Positions 9,535 through 19,356 of a DNA stretch of 64,000 bases are shown in pieces. This DNA comes from Candidatus Methylopumilus universalis (GTDB lineage Bacteria > Pseudomonadota > Gammaproteobacteria > Burkholderiales > Methylophilaceae), in contig NZ_CP040968.1 in NCBI RefSeq assembly GCF_006365315.1, positions 496,001-560,000 on the forward strand, in the 5' to 3' direction. A model generated the notes under the pieces. The model worked only from the letters and a program-made list of their open reading frames with translations, had not been told where the DNA came from and searched no databases. Position 1 is the stretch's first letter. Every line of letters starts with the position of its first letter. Both the position numbers and the translations under genes were made by a program.

Positions 9535-10022
9535 TGTCGAAGTTATCTATTATTGTTGCGATGAGCTCTAACCATGTCATTGGTGCCAACAATACCTTGC
9601 CATGGCATTTAACTGAAGATCTAAAGTATTTTAAATCTTTAACAACAGGTCATACCATTATCATGGGCCGAAAAACATACCAGTCCATTGGTCGTCCTCT
9701 TCCTCACAGACGAAATATAGTAATTAGTCGAAATACTGAAACTTCTTATGAGGGTGCCGAAGTTGTTCATAGTATTGAAGACGCTTTTTCTATCTCAAAG
9801 AATGATAAAGAAGTATTTGTTATTGGCGGAGCAGATATATACAAGCAAGCACTAAACCAAGTGGATTATTTGTATATTACTGAGATTAAGAAAAGTTTTT
9901 CAGGAGATGCCTTTTTCCCTGAGATTGATAAATCAAAATGGAGTGAAATTTCCAGAGAAGACCATGCGACAGCTGATGGTCTTGAGTTCTCTTTTGTAAG
10001 TTACCAAAAAAATACTAGATAG
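9534..10022 (+). CDS. folA: Dihydrofolate reductase
   Basis: 162 residues. It reduces dihydrofolate to tetrahydrofolate with NADPH, closing the thymidylate cycle. The catalytic Asp29 (LTEDLKYF), the Trp-containing loop NNTLPWH, and the cofactor segments MGRKTYQSIGRPLP and VIGGADIY are all present. The start is GTG, and its G is the last base of the thyA stop codon, so reinitiation is likely. The 3' end overlaps the convergent decarboxylase gene by eight bases. Confidence 0.95.
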   Translation: MSKLSIIVAMSSNHVIGANNTLPWHLTEDLKYFKSLTTGHTIIMGRKTYQSIGRPLPHRRNIVISRNTETSYEGAEVVHSIEDAFSISKNDKEVFVIGGADIYKQALNQVDYLYITEIKKSFSGDAFFPEIDKSKWSEISREDHATADGLEFSFVSYQKNTR

Positions 10023-12255
10023 AAACGCAGTCTACAAAGTAGTGTGCTTTGCCATCAATCTTTTGTTTAACTAATCCATGGTTGTCGGTTTCGAATCCAG
10101 GAAATTTTTCATTAAAATCTCGCGCAAACTTTAAATAATTTACAATAATATTATTAAAGCGCTCGCCAGGAATCAAAAGCGGAATGCCAGGTGGGTATGG
10201 GGTGAGAAGCACTGCAGTAATTCTGCCTTCTAGATCATCAATCGCGACACGCTCAATTTCTTTATGGGCCATTTTTGCAAAAGCTTCTGTAGGTTTCATT
10301 GCGGGCACCATATCTGAGAGATACATTTCTGTTGTAAGTCTTGCGATATTATGTTTTTTGTAAATTTCATGAATTTGCGTACATAGATCTCTAAGGCCTA
10401 TGCGCTCATAACTTGGCTGTTTCTGAATAAACTCAGGCAACACTTTCCATAAAGGTTGATTTTTGTCGTAATCGTCTTTGAATTGCTGAAGGGCAGCCAC
10501 AAGGGTATTCCAACGACCCTTAGTAATACCGATAGTAAACATAATAAAGAATGAGTAGAGGCCAGTTTTTTCTACAATTACGCCATGTTCTGCCAAATAC
10601 TTCGTAACGATAGATGCGGGTATACCAAACTCTTCAGAAAACTCGCCATCTACATTAAGTCCTGGGGTGATAATGGTTGCTTTAATAGGGTCGAGCATAT
10701 TGAAGCCATCTGCAAGATCTCCAAAGCCATGCCAATGGTCATTAGCATTTAACATCCAAGCATCTCTATCTTCGAGACCTTCATCTGATAGGTCGTTAGG
10801 ACCCCAAACTTTAAACCACCAGTCAGATCCCCATTCAATATCTACTTTTCGCATCGCGCGTCTAAAGTCCAACGCTTCCATGAGTGATTCTTCTACAAGA
10901 GCCTTACCTCCAGGCTCCTCCATCATTGCCGCTGCAACATCGCAACTCGCAATAATTGAATATTGTGGACTGGTAGAGCTGTGCATAAGGAATGATTCAT
11001 TAAAGACTTCTCGATCGAGTTTATTTTTTTCTGCATCTTGAACGAGAATTTGTGATGCCTGACTTAACCCTGCTAAAAGTTTATGTGTAGATTGTGTTGA
11101 AAAGACTAAGCTGTCTTTACAGCGGGGACGGTCAGCACCAATCGCATGATAGTCACCATAAAAATCATGGAACGTTGCATGAGGCAACCAAGCTTCATCA
11201 AAATGTAGTGTGTCAATTTTTCCATCTAACATTTCTTTAATTTCTTCAACGTTATAAAGAATGCCATCATAAGTTGATTGTGTAATTGTTAATACACGAG
11301 GCTTATCTTTTTTGTTGGTGATGAATGGATTCTTTTGAATTTTATCTTGAATATTTTTCCATTCGAATTCCTTTTTAGGAATAGGTCCAATAATGCCAAA
11401 GTGATTTCTAGTTGGCATTAAGAAGATTGGAATAGCGCCTGTCATAATAATAGAATGCAGTACTGATTTATGGCAATTACGATCAACAATCACAATATCA
11501 CCTGGTGCAACTGTTGAATGCCAAACCATCTTGTTCGATGTCGATGTGCCGTTTGTCACAAAGTAGAGATGATCACAGTTATAGATGCGCGCTGCATTTC
11601 TTTCTGAAGCGCCTACCGGTCCTGTATGGTCGAGTAACTGACCTAACTCATCAACTGCGTTGCATACGTCCGCACGAAGCATATTTTCACCGAAGAATTG
11701 ATGAAACATTTGACCGACGGGCGACTTTAGAAAAGCGACGCCGCCAGAGTGCCCAGGGCAATGCCAAGAGTAGGAACCGTCGCCTGCATAATGCGTCAGC
11801 GCTTTAAAAAATGGTGGGGGTAAGCTGTCTAAGTAGGTTCTTGCTTCTCGGACAATATAACGCGCCACGAATTCTGGCGTATCTTCGTGCATATGAATAA
11901 AGCCATTTAACTCTCTTAAAATTTCATTAGGAATGTGACGGCTCGTTCTAGTTTCGCCGTGAAGAAATATTGGAATTTCTTCGTTACGATATCTGATTTC
12001 ATCAACGAAGCTTTTTAATTGTTGTAGCGCAGTTTGATTTTCTTCGACAAATTCTTCATCATCAATAGATAGTATAAATGCAGATGCTCGGCTTTGCTGT
12101 TGTGCAAATGAAGTTAAGTCACCATAGCTTGTAACTCCTAGCACCTCAAAATTTTCTTCCTCGATCGCTTTTGCTAAAACTCTAATACCAAGACCAGACG
12201 AATTTTCGGATTTAAAGTCTTCATCAATAATGACGACGGGGAAGTTAAATTTCAT
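10015..12255 (-). CDS. Orn/Lys/Arg decarboxylase with N-terminal wing domain
   Basis: 746 residues, a PLP-dependent fold-type I basic amino acid decarboxylase of the large prokaryotic type. The N-terminal flavodoxin-like wing covers about 1-130. The PLP core follows, with HCPGHSGG (165-172), FDEAW (352-356) and the Schiff-base Lys392 in STQSTHKLL. The C-terminal domain is complete. The likely job is making putrescine, agmatine or cadaverine. I cannot tell from the sequence whether arginine, lysine or ornithine is the substrate. It is nine bases downstream of dcd, probably in the same transcript, and convergent with folA. Confidence 0.88.
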   Translation of the reverse strand: MKFNFPVVIIDEDFKSENSSGLGIRVLAKAIEEENFEVLGVTSYGDLTSFAQQQSRASAFILSIDDEEFVEENQTALQQLKSFVDEIRYRNEEIPIFLHGETRTSRHIPNEILRELNGFIHMHEDTPEFVARYIVREARTYLDSLPPPFFKALTHYAGDGSYSWHCPGHSGGVAFLKSPVGQMFHQFFGENMLRADVCNAVDELGQLLDHTGPVGASERNAARIYNCDHLYFVTNGTSTSNKMVWHSTVAPGDIVIVDRNCHKSVLHSIIMTGAIPIFLMPTRNHFGIIGPIPKKEFEWKNIQDKIQKNPFITNKKDKPRVLTITQSTYDGILYNVEEIKEMLDGKIDTLHFDEAWLPHATFHDFYGDYHAIGADRPRCKDSLVFSTQSTHKLLAGLSQASQILVQDAEKNKLDREVFNESFLMHSSTSPQYSIIASCDVAAAMMEEPGGKALVEESLMEALDFRRAMRKVDIEWGSDWWFKVWGPNDLSDEGLEDRDAWMLNANDHWHGFGDLADGFNMLDPIKATIITPGLNVDGEFSEEFGIPASIVTKYLAEHGVIVEKTGLYSFFIMFTIGITKGRWNTLVAALQQFKDDYDKNQPLWKVLPEFIQKQPSYERIGLRDLCTQIHEIYKKHNIARLTTEMYLSDMVPAMKPTEAFAKMAHKEIERVAIDDLEGRITAVLLTPYPPGIPLLIPGERFNNIIVNYLKFARDFNEKFPGFETDNHGLVKQKIDGKAHYFVDCVSI

Positions 12256-12264
12256 ATGAACCCT

Positions 12265-12831
12265 TTATATTTTAGGTAATGTTACACCTACTTGGCCTTG
12301 GTACTTTCCACCGCGATCCTTGTAGGATGTTTCACATACTTCATCGGACTCAAAGAATAGCACTTGAGCGCAACCTTCGCCTGCATAAATTTTTGCAGGA
12401 AGGGGTGTTGTATTACTAAATTCTAAAGTGACATAACCTTCCCATTCTGGTTCGAAGGGGGTGACATTCACAATAATGCCGCATCTAGCATATGTTGATT
12501 TACCTAAACATATAGTGAGAACGCTTCTGGGTATTCTGAAATATTCAACTGTTCTTGCAAGTGCGAATGAGTTTGGAGGAATGATGCAATAATCCCCGTT
12601 AAATTCAACAAATGAATTAGGATCGAAATTTTTTGGATCCACAATAGTGCTATTGATGTTAGTGAAAACTTTAAATTCATTAGCACAACGGATGTCGTAT
12701 CCATAACTCGATGCGCCATAAGATACAATTTTTTGATTATCTTTTTCGCGAATAAGCTTAGGCTCAAATGGCTCAATCATGCCATGTTCTTCAGCCATTT
12801 TTCTTATCCATTTATCTGATTTTATCGTCAT
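12265..12831 (-). CDS. dcd: dCTP deaminase
   Basis: 188 residues, the usual length for the trimeric dUTPase-like dCTP deaminase. It converts dCTP to dUTP, the first step to dUMP for ThyA. Recognisable segments are the N-terminal [27 protein letters not shown], the nucleotide-binding [11 protein letters not shown], the catalytic-Glu strand YVTLEFSN, and the C-terminal [13 protein letters not shown] lid. It sits opposite thyA-folA with only the decarboxylase gene between, so the thymidylate genes cluster within about 4 kb. Confidence 0.96.
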   Translation of the reverse strand: MTIKSDKWIRKMAEEHGMIEPFEPKLIREKDNQKIVSYGASSYGYDIRCANEFKVFTNINSTIVDPKNFDPNSFVEFNGDYCIIPPNSFALARTVEYFRIPRSVLTICLGKSTYARCGIIVNVTPFEPEWEGYVTLEFSNTTPLPAKIYAGEGCAQVLFFESDEVCETSYKDRGGKYQGQVGVTLPKI

Positions 12832-12854
12832 AATTTTCTTGTCTCAAAAAAGAA

Positions 12855-12890
12855 AAATCCCGTTTGCACAATCTTGACGCTACGGGATTT
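12855..12890 (-). terminator. Rho-independent terminator after zwf
   Basis: AAATCCCGT (12855-12863) and ACGGGATTT (12882-12890) form a perfect 9-bp stem with an 18-base loop. Read on the minus strand the stem is followed by a T-rich run. It lies 24 bases beyond the zwf stop and upstream of dcd, so it should end the gnd-zwf transcript. Confidence 0.7.
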
Positions 12891-12914
12891 CCAATGATTT
12901 AAATTTTCATTACT

Positions 12915-14390
12915 TTAGAGCTTATTTTCACCGATTTCAATACTCTGACGCCAAAATTGTTCAGGCTTATCAAAAATGATTTTGGATTCAGCAGGATCTG
13001 CACTTCCAGCAGGGTAGGTAAAGACTGGGCTCTTATCTTCATTCCAGGCTTTAATGACTGGATCAAGGAGTCTCCAAGACGCCTCTACTTCGTTAATATG
13101 AAGGTATAGCGATTGATCGCCTTGCATGAGGTTAAGGAGAAGTGACTCGTAAGCATCTACACTCTCATCCCCTGTAATTCTATTGGGAGCATCCATCGCT
13201 ACAGTCCTTACCTTAGTATCGAGTCCTGGAATTTTCGTTTGGATTTCAAAGCGGGTAAATTCTTTAGGTTGAATACTAATGACGAGCCAGTTGTCTGCTT
13301 GAACAGGAAGCGAAAGGGGTGCTTTTTTAAATTTAATAGCGATAGCAGTATCGGATGCATGAAGACGTTTTGCTGTTCTGACATAAATAGGCACACCCTT
13401 CCATCGCGGCGTGTTGATGTAGAACTTGAGTGCCGCATAAGTTTCAACCACACTTGCTGGATTTCCTAATTCTTCTAGGTAACCTTTTACTTCCTCACCG
13501 TTGATTTTTCCACGTCCATACTGCGCTTTAAAGGTATGTTTTTTAAGCTCACTAAGCGGAATAGGTGTAATCGATTCGAGCACCTTAATTTTTTCAGCGC
13601 GAATATTTTCAGGGCTTAATGTTTCGGGCATTTCCATCGTAGTTAATGCAAGCATTTGCATCAGATGACTTTGAATCATATCTCTTAGGGCACCTGTTGC
13701 ATCGTAAAATTGCGTTCTTTCGCCGACACCTAGCGTTTCGTTATTAGTAATTTGGATGTGATCAATATGCTCATGCGTCCAAAGAGGATCAAATATATGA
13801 TTTGCAAAACGGGTGAGCAGAATATTTTGTAATGCAGATTTACCAAGATAATGATCGATACGATAAATTTGTGTTTCTTTTAAATGTTTAGTGATTGATT
13901 TTTGGAGAGCTTGTGCTGTTTCTAAGTTGGTACCAAATGGTTTTTCAATGACAACACGACGCCAGGCTTTGGTTTCATCTGTTAAGCCAACGCTTGCAAG
14001 TAAATCCACAATAGATGCAAAGTCAGACGGTCTAACAGATAAAAAGAAAGCTAAATTTTGTGGGAAAGTCGACGCATCAGAAAGTCTTTCGCTAAGACGT
14101 TTAAAAGCATTTTCATCATCAGGAGGATTTGCGTGATAAAAATTTCTAGCAATGAAACGGTCAAATACTTTTGCGTCGTAATTTTTTTTAAATTTAATAT
14201 CAAGCATCGACTTGATGTCATCTCGCCATGCTGATTCTTTAACATCAGATCTACCGACAGAAAGAATTTTCATTTTTTCAGGGAGTCTGCCGAGAGAGTC
14301 AAGCCTAAAAAGACCTGGAATAAGTTTTATTCTAGAAAGGTTTCCGCTTGCACCGAAGAGGACTAGGGTGCAGTCATCAATTTTTGTCAT
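12915..14390 (-). CDS. zwf: Glucose-6-phosphate 1-dehydrogenase
   Basis: 491 residues, full length. It oxidises glucose 6-phosphate to 6-phosphogluconolactone. The N-terminal nucleotide motif GASGNLSR is at 13-20, where most family members have GDL, so the Asp is Asn here. The EKPFG segment is at 149-153 and the active-site signature RIDHYLGK at 177-184. In ribulose monophosphate methylotrophs this enzyme, Pgl and Gnd run the cyclic oxidation of formaldehyde to CO2 and supply NAD(P)H. gnd lies 24 bases upstream and pgl just beyond, so all three steps are together. Confidence 0.96.
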   Translation of the reverse strand: MTKIDDCTLVLFGASGNLSRIKLIPGLFRLDSLGRLPEKMKILSVGRSDVKESAWRDDIKSMLDIKFKKNYDAKVFDRFIARNFYHANPPDDENAFKRLSERLSDASTFPQNLAFFLSVRPSDFASIVDLLASVGLTDETKAWRRVVIEKPFGTNLETAQALQKSITKHLKETQIYRIDHYLGKSALQNILLTRFANHIFDPLWTHEHIDHIQITNNETLGVGERTQFYDATGALRDMIQSHLMQMLALTTMEMPETLSPENIRAEKIKVLESITPIPLSELKKHTFKAQYGRGKINGEEVKGYLEELGNPASVVETYAALKFYINTPRWKGVPIYVRTAKRLHASDTAIAIKFKKAPLSLPVQADNWLVISIQPKEFTRFEIQTKIPGLDTKVRTVAMDAPNRITGDESVDAYESLLLNLMQGDQSLYLHINEVEASWRLLDPVIKAWNEDKSPVFTYPAGSADPAESKIIFDKPEQFWRQSIEIGENKL

Positions 14391-14414
14391 AGATAATTTG
14401 AGATTGTATAAAAG

Positions 14415-15323
14415 TTATTTAGATTTTTTTACTGCATGACCACCAAATGCATTACGCATAACTGATAGCAATCTATAACCATAACCTTGCTTTTCTTGGC
14501 TTCTGAATCTTACTTGCAATGCAAGTGTAAGCACAGGCGTTGGAATACCTTGCTCAATAGATTCAACAACAGTCCATCTGCCTTCGCCTGAGTCAGCTAC
14601 ATAAGGAGCAACTTCATCAAGTGTTTGATCTTCCTTGAGTGCATCTGCAGTTAAATCTAGCAACCAACTTCTTACAACTGAACCATGTTTCCATAATTCT
14701 GTAATTTGCGCTAAATCAAGTTTAAATTCACTTTTTCCTTTAAGGAGCTCAAGGCCTTCAGCGAACGATTCCATCATGCCGTATTCGATACCATTGTGAA
14801 TCATTTTAGTAAAGTGACCTGAACCTACAGGGCCTACATGAGCCCAGCCACGATCTTCGTGTGCTAGTGCTTGGAGAATAGGTTTCATTGTTGCTGCAAC
14901 TTCTTGTTTTGCGCCCACCATTAAGCAGTAACCGTTTGCTAAACCCCAAACACCACCTGATGTTCCACAATCCATAAAGCCAATACCTTTTTCTTCAAGG
15001 GATTTACCGATACGCTGAGAATCTTTGTAATTTGAATTGCCACCATCAATAATGATATCGCCTTTATTGAGCATGGGGATGAGTTCATTGATTTGTTCTT
15101 CGGTAGGGTTACCTGCTGGCACCATAAGCCATACGATTTTTTGACCATCTAATTTTGTTAAAGCATCAGCAACTGAGGTTGCACCAATAATCTTTGCTTT
15201 TTCTTCTAGCGTTTTTACAACTTCTGCACTTCGGTCAAAGCCTACAACTGAAATACCTTTTTGAACGAGGCGAGTAGCCATATTGCCACCCATTTTTCCG
15301 AGACCAATCATTGCTAATTTCAT
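14415..15323 (-). CDS. gnd: 6-phosphogluconate dehydrogenase, decarboxylating, short type
   Basis: 302 residues, the short GndA/YqeC class rather than the 470-residue enteric enzyme. It oxidatively decarboxylates 6-phosphogluconate to ribulose 5-phosphate, which is the formaldehyde acceptor in this type of methylotroph. The Rossmann motif GLGKMGGNMA is at 7-16. Asp30 ends the second strand where NADP enzymes usually have Asn-Arg-Thr, which hints at NAD preference (inference). The catalytic KMIHNGIEYG holds Lys173 and Asn177. It is first in the gnd-zwf operon and divergent from pgl across a 153-base gap. Confidence 0.95.
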   Translation of the reverse strand: MKLAMIGLGKMGGNMATRLVQKGISVVGFDRSAEVVKTLEEKAKIIGATSVADALTKLDGQKIVWLMVPAGNPTEEQINELIPMLNKGDIIIDGGNSNYKDSQRIGKSLEEKGIGFMDCGTSGGVWGLANGYCLMVGAKQEVAATMKPILQALAHEDRGWAHVGPVGSGHFTKMIHNGIEYGMMESFAEGLELLKGKSEFKLDLAQITELWKHGSVVRSWLLDLTADALKEDQTLDEVAPYVADSGEGRWTVVESIEQGIPTPVLTLALQVRFRSQEKQGYGYRLLSVMRNAFGGHAVKKSK

Positions 15324-15476
15324 TTTTTTACCTTTTTATGGAAGATTTGTCATTACTTAATCTTTTGGATTAAAGCAAATTAGTTTAAAGTGCGATACAA
15401 GTTAAATTATATCAAACGCAAGCCCCTTCAAGGAATTGATTTCGATATAAAATCTTCATTATTTTGAAAGATTTTC

Positions 15477-16154
15477 ATGAGTTTGAAAAATATTAAATGG
15501 CAGTCATTTGAGAGCCAGGCTTCCCTTGATCGAGCGGCTATGGCGAGGGTTGAATCACTCTCTGAGTCATCAATTGAAGCAAGAGGTCAATTTCATCTAG
15601 TATTGGCAGGAGGGTCAACGCCTAAAAACGTCTATACCCTGCTTAAAAACATCACTACAGACTGGCGTAAATGGCAGATCTATTTTGGCGACGAGCGCTG
15701 TTTAGAGTCAGGTCACCAAGAGCGAAATAGCACTATGGCATTTGAAGCGTGGCTTAATCATGTCGACATCCCTGAACAAAATATTCACGTTATCCCCGCT
15801 GAACTAGGACCGGTTGAAGGTGCTCATTTATATAACCAAACATTAAGCAAGCTAGGTGATTTTGATTTGGTTCTTTTAGGCCTTGGCGAAGATGCCCATA
15901 CAGCAAGCTTATTTCCTGGGCATAGCTGGGATAACAATTTAGATGCTTTAGCGGTCTTTGATGCGCCTAAACCGCCTCCATTAAGAATATCGATGTCGCC
16001 CTCGCGCTTAAGCCGATCTAAATCTGTACTCTTCTTAGTAAGTGGAATAGAAAAACAAACGGCGATAAATCAATGGAAGGCGGGGGATGCCATACCTGCA
16101 AGCACAGTCACTTGCGATAATGGCGTAGATGTATTTTGCTTTAACGTAAGTTAG
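15477..16154 (+). CDS. pgl: 6-phosphogluconolactonase
   Basis: 225 residues of the DevB/SOL type. It hydrolyses 6-phosphogluconolactone, the step between Zwf and Gnd. Typical segments are LVLAGGSTPKNVYTLL, YFGDERCL and GLGEDAHTASLFPGH. A TATAAA at 15446-15451 and a weak GAAAG ribosome site six bases before the ATG suit a short leader. It overlaps the convergent apbC gene by four bases. The gap shared with gnd must hold both promoters, which suggests co-regulation of the branch. Confidence 0.93.
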   Translation: MSLKNIKWQSFESQASLDRAAMARVESLSESSIEARGQFHLVLAGGSTPKNVYTLLKNITTDWRKWQIYFGDERCLESGHQERNSTMAFEAWLNHVDIPEQNIHVIPAELGPVEGAHLYNQTLSKLGDFDLVLLGLGEDAHTASLFPGHSWDNNLDALAVFDAPKPPPLRISMSPSRLSRSKSVLFLVSGIEKQTAINQWKAGDAIPASTVTCDNGVDVFCFNVS

Positions 16155-17239
16155 GTTTTTTGAATCACAATATTTGGGAACTTATTGCTGTAATCTTGAG
16201 CAAGTTTAGATACCTTAATTGCTGTTAAACGAGCAATTTTCTTGTAGGTTTTTGCAGCACTACTTTCAGGTTCCGCTACTACCGTTGGGTTACCGTTATC
16301 AGATTGTTCCCTAATCTTAATATCTAAAGGTAAGCTACCTAAAAGAGAGACGCCATAATCTCTACACATTTTTTCAGCGCCACCCGATCCAAAGATATGC
16401 TCCTCATTGCCACATTTTGAACAAGTATGCATGGCCATATTTTCTACAATACCAATAATTGGAATATTTACTTTTTCAAACATTTTTAATCCTCGTCTAG
16501 CATCAAGAAGTGCAATATCTTGAGGTGTTGTGACGATAATAGCTCCAGTTACAGGTACTTTTTGAGATAAGGTAAGCTGAATATCACCGGTACCTGGCGG
16601 CAAATCGACGACAAGGTAATCAAGATTATCCCACCTTGTTTCTTTTAAGAGCTGCTCAAGCGTGCTTGTCACCATAGGGCCGCGCCAGACCATAGGTGTT
16701 TCTGTATCTACAAGAAACCCAATCGACATAGCTTGAATGTTGTGAGCCATAACGGGCTCCATAGACTTCCCATCTTTACTTTCTGGTTTCGTATATATCC
16801 CTAACATTTGTGGCTGGCTTGGGCCATAAATATCAGCATCTAAAATACCAACGCGCGCACCTTCAGCCGATAAGGCGAGAGCGAGATTGACAGCGGTTGT
16901 AGATTTTCCAACACCACCCTTGCCTGAGGCGACAGCAATAATATTTTTAACGCCAGGAATAAGTGCGATACCTTTTTGTGCTGCATGGGAGGTAATCTTG
17001 AAATCAACCTCAATGTTTAAATTAATTTCGGGCAGTGTTTTTTGAATTTGAGTGGTAATTAAATCCTTGACCTCATTCAGTTGACTTTTGGCAGGGTAGC
17101 CAAGCACGACTTTGATATCAAGATCATTATCCTTAATGGAAATGCTCTTAATAGATTTATCATTAATGAAGCTGTCGTTTGTATTTGGATCAACAACATC
17201 CTTTAATAGATCTTTTATTTGTTCTTCTGAGTAAGCCAT
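16151..17239 (-). CDS. apbC: Mrp/NBP35 family Fe-S cluster carrier ATPase
   Basis: 362 residues. The N-terminal MIP18/DUF59-like domain spans about 1-80. A deviant Walker A P-loop SGKGGVGKSTT follows at 105-115. Further on are the MRP signature region (LLVDLPPGTGD-like segment) and the CSKCG pair that binds the bridging Fe-S cluster. These proteins hand Fe-S clusters to apo-enzymes. The gene is divergent from metG with an 83-base gap, the same mrp-metG neighbourhood seen in many proteobacteria. Confidence 0.93.
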   Translation of the reverse strand: MAYSEEQIKDLLKDVVDPNTNDSFINDKSIKSISIKDNDLDIKVVLGYPAKSQLNEVKDLITTQIQKTLPEINLNIEVDFKITSHAAQKGIALIPGVKNIIAVASGKGGVGKSTTAVNLALALSAEGARVGILDADIYGPSQPQMLGIYTKPESKDGKSMEPVMAHNIQAMSIGFLVDTETPMVWRGPMVTSTLEQLLKETRWDNLDYLVVDLPPGTGDIQLTLSQKVPVTGAIIVTTPQDIALLDARRGLKMFEKVNIPIIGIVENMAMHTCSKCGNEEHIFGSGGAEKMCRDYGVSLLGSLPLDIKIREQSDNGNPTVVAEPESSAAKTYKKIARLTAIKVSKLAQDYSNKFPNIVIQKT

Positions 17240-17322
17240 GAGGCAGTAATTTTAACCTATCTTAGTTAAGGCGTCATTTGATAGAATAGGGACTTAGTCA
17301 AATCCATAAAGTTTCTCAATTC

Positions 17323-19356
17323 ATGCGAAAGATCTTAATTACATCAGCTCTGCCTTACGCGAATGGAAGCATTCATTTGGGCCATTTAGTAGAGTATATC
17401 CAAACTGATATTTGGGTGAGATTTCAAAAGATGCAAGGCCATGAAGCATACTATGTATGCGCGGATGATACCCATGGAACTCCTATTATGCTCAGGGCTG
17501 AAAAAGAAGGCATTACGCCGGAAGCACTTATAAAAAAAGTCCATGTCGAGCATTCAAAAGATTTTTCTGATTTCTTTGTAAATTTCGATAATTTTTATTC
17601 TACAAACTCCCCTGAAAATCTTGAGCTATCTCATATTGTTTATAAAAAACTTAAACAGAACAATAAGATTTATACGAAAACGATAGAGCAATTTTACGAT
17701 CCAGCGAAAGAAATGTTTTTGCCTGATCGCTTTATTAAAGGCGAATGTCCAAAGTGTCACGCCAAAGATCAATATGGTGATTCATGTGAAGTTTGCGGTG
17801 CTACATATGCACCTACAGAATTGATTAATCCTACATCCTCTGTCTCAGGTGCTGTGCCTGTCAGAAAAGAAACGGAGCATTACTTCTTCAAACTATCAGA
17901 GTGTGAATCATTTTTAGCCGACTGGACATCTTCTGGAACGCTTCAACAAGAAGCGGCCAATAAAATGAAAGAGTGGTTTAAATCGGGTCTAGCGGATTGG
18001 GATATCTCGAGAGATGCACCTTATTTTGGGTTTGAAATTCCAGATGCACCAGGTAAATATTTTTATGTATGGCTTGATGCCCCCATTGGTTACATGGCTA
18101 GCTTTAAAAAACTTTGTGAAGATAAGAAAATAAATTTTGACGAGTTCTGGAATGCGGATTCAAAAGCTGAGCTCTATCATTTTATTGGAAAAGATATTCT
18201 TTATTTTCATGCGCTATTTTGGCCTGCAACCTTAGAATTTTCAGGCTACAGAAAACCTACTAAGATTTTTGCGCACGGTTTTCTCACAGTGAATGCGGAG
18301 AAGATGTCTAAATCGCGTGGCACTTTTATAACTGCCCGAAGTTATTTAGATCATATTAAAAATCCAGATTACCTTAGATATTATTATGCAGCTAAGTTAA
18401 ATAGCACAATGGAAGACATTGATCTTAATTTGGATGACTTCCTATCTCGGGTAAATAGTGACCTTGTAGGTAAGTTTATTAATATCGCAAGTCGAACATC
18501 AGGATTTATTCATAAGTATTTTGAAGGCAAACTTTTCCTTGATGATTCAAAAACTGATCAAGAGCATATTTCTATTACGCAAAAATGCAAAGATATAGAA
18601 AATGAAGTTAAAAATTGCTTCGAGTCCAGAGAGTATGGTCGTGCGGTTCGAGAAATAATGCGTGTAGCAGATATTACAAATGAGTACGTGAATACAAAAG
18701 CGCCTTGGACGCTCGCAAAAGATGATGCGCAGCATAAACCTGGCTCAGAGTTACATATTATATGCAGTCGAAGTCTTGAAGCCTTTAGAAGACTTTCTAT
18801 TTACCTCACGCCAATACTTCCAAAGCTCACGAAAGATATCGCAATATTCTTTAATGAAAAAGAATTTGCGTCGTTTAAAGATATTGATAAGAAAGATATT
18901 ACTGTCAATGAGTACCAACACATATTAACTAGAGTTGAAAAGAAAGATATCGACATGATGATTGAATCAAACAAAGAATCGCTAGACAAACAAACTGAAC
19001 CCCCGAAAAAGGCAGAAGCTGATCAGTCAACTATTTCGATTGATGATTTTATGAAGATTGATTTAAGGGTCGCGCTTATTAAAGAAGCCTCTTTCGTAGA
19101 AGGCGCAGACAGTCTTCTTAAGCTAACTCTCGATCTTAATGATGGTCGACCAAGACAAGTTTTTGCAGGTATCAAGTCTAAGTATAATCCTGATCAGCTT
19201 GTTGGAAAATTAACTGTGATGGTTGCTAATTTAAAGCCTAGACAAATGAAATTTGGTTTATCCGAAGGTATGGTGTTAGCCGCAAGTAATGAATCAGAAG
19301 GGCCGTTTGTTTTATATCCAGATCAAGGCGCTAAACCTGGGATGCGTATTAAATAA
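17323..19356 (+). CDS. metG: Methionyl-tRNA synthetase
   Basis: 677 residues, the dimeric type. The class I motifs are HLGH (18-21) and KMSKS (327-331). The zinc knuckle Cys142, Cys145, Cys155 and Cys158 (CPKC...CEVC) is intact. A variable linker at about 545-570 precedes a C-terminal EMAP-II-like tRNA-binding domain, starting around residue 573 ([12 protein letters not shown]), which gives dimerisation. The last base of its stop codon directly abuts the convergent pyrF stop. Confidence 0.97.
   Translation: MRKILITSALPYANGSIHLGHLVEYIQTDIWVRFQKMQGHEAYYVCADDTHGTPIMLRAEKEGITPEALIKKVHVEHSKDFSDFFVNFDNFYSTNSPENLELSHIVYKKLKQNNKIYTKTIEQFYDPAKEMFLPDRFIKGECPKCHAKDQYGDSCEVCGATYAPTELINPTSSVSGAVPVRKETEHYFFKLSECESFLADWTSSGTLQQEAANKMKEWFKSGLADWDISRDAPYFGFEIPDAPGKYFYVWLDAPIGYMASFKKLCEDKKINFDEFWNADSKAELYHFIGKDILYFHALFWPATLEFSGYRKPTKIFAHGFLTVNAEKMSKSRGTFITARSYLDHIKNPDYLRYYYAAKLNSTMEDIDLNLDDFLSRVNSDLVGKFINIASRTSGFIHKYFEGKLFLDDSKTDQEHISITQKCKDIENEVKNCFESREYGRAVREIMRVADITNEYVNTKAPWTLAKDDAQHKPGSELHIICSRSLEAFRRLSIYLTPILPKLTKDIAIFFNEKEFASFKDIDKKDITVNEYQHILTRVEKKDIDMMIESNKESLDKQTEPPKKAEADQSTISIDDFMKIDLRVALIKEASFVEGADSLLKLTLDLNDGRPRQVFAGIKSKYNPDQLVGKLTVMVANLKPRQMKFGLSEGMVLAASNESEGPFVLYPDQGAKPGMRIK

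Noticed and set aside
15341-15365. Short TTAATC/GATTAA inverted repeat in the gnd-pgl gap
   Set aside because: Six base pairs of AT-rich sequence; frequent by chance in this composition.
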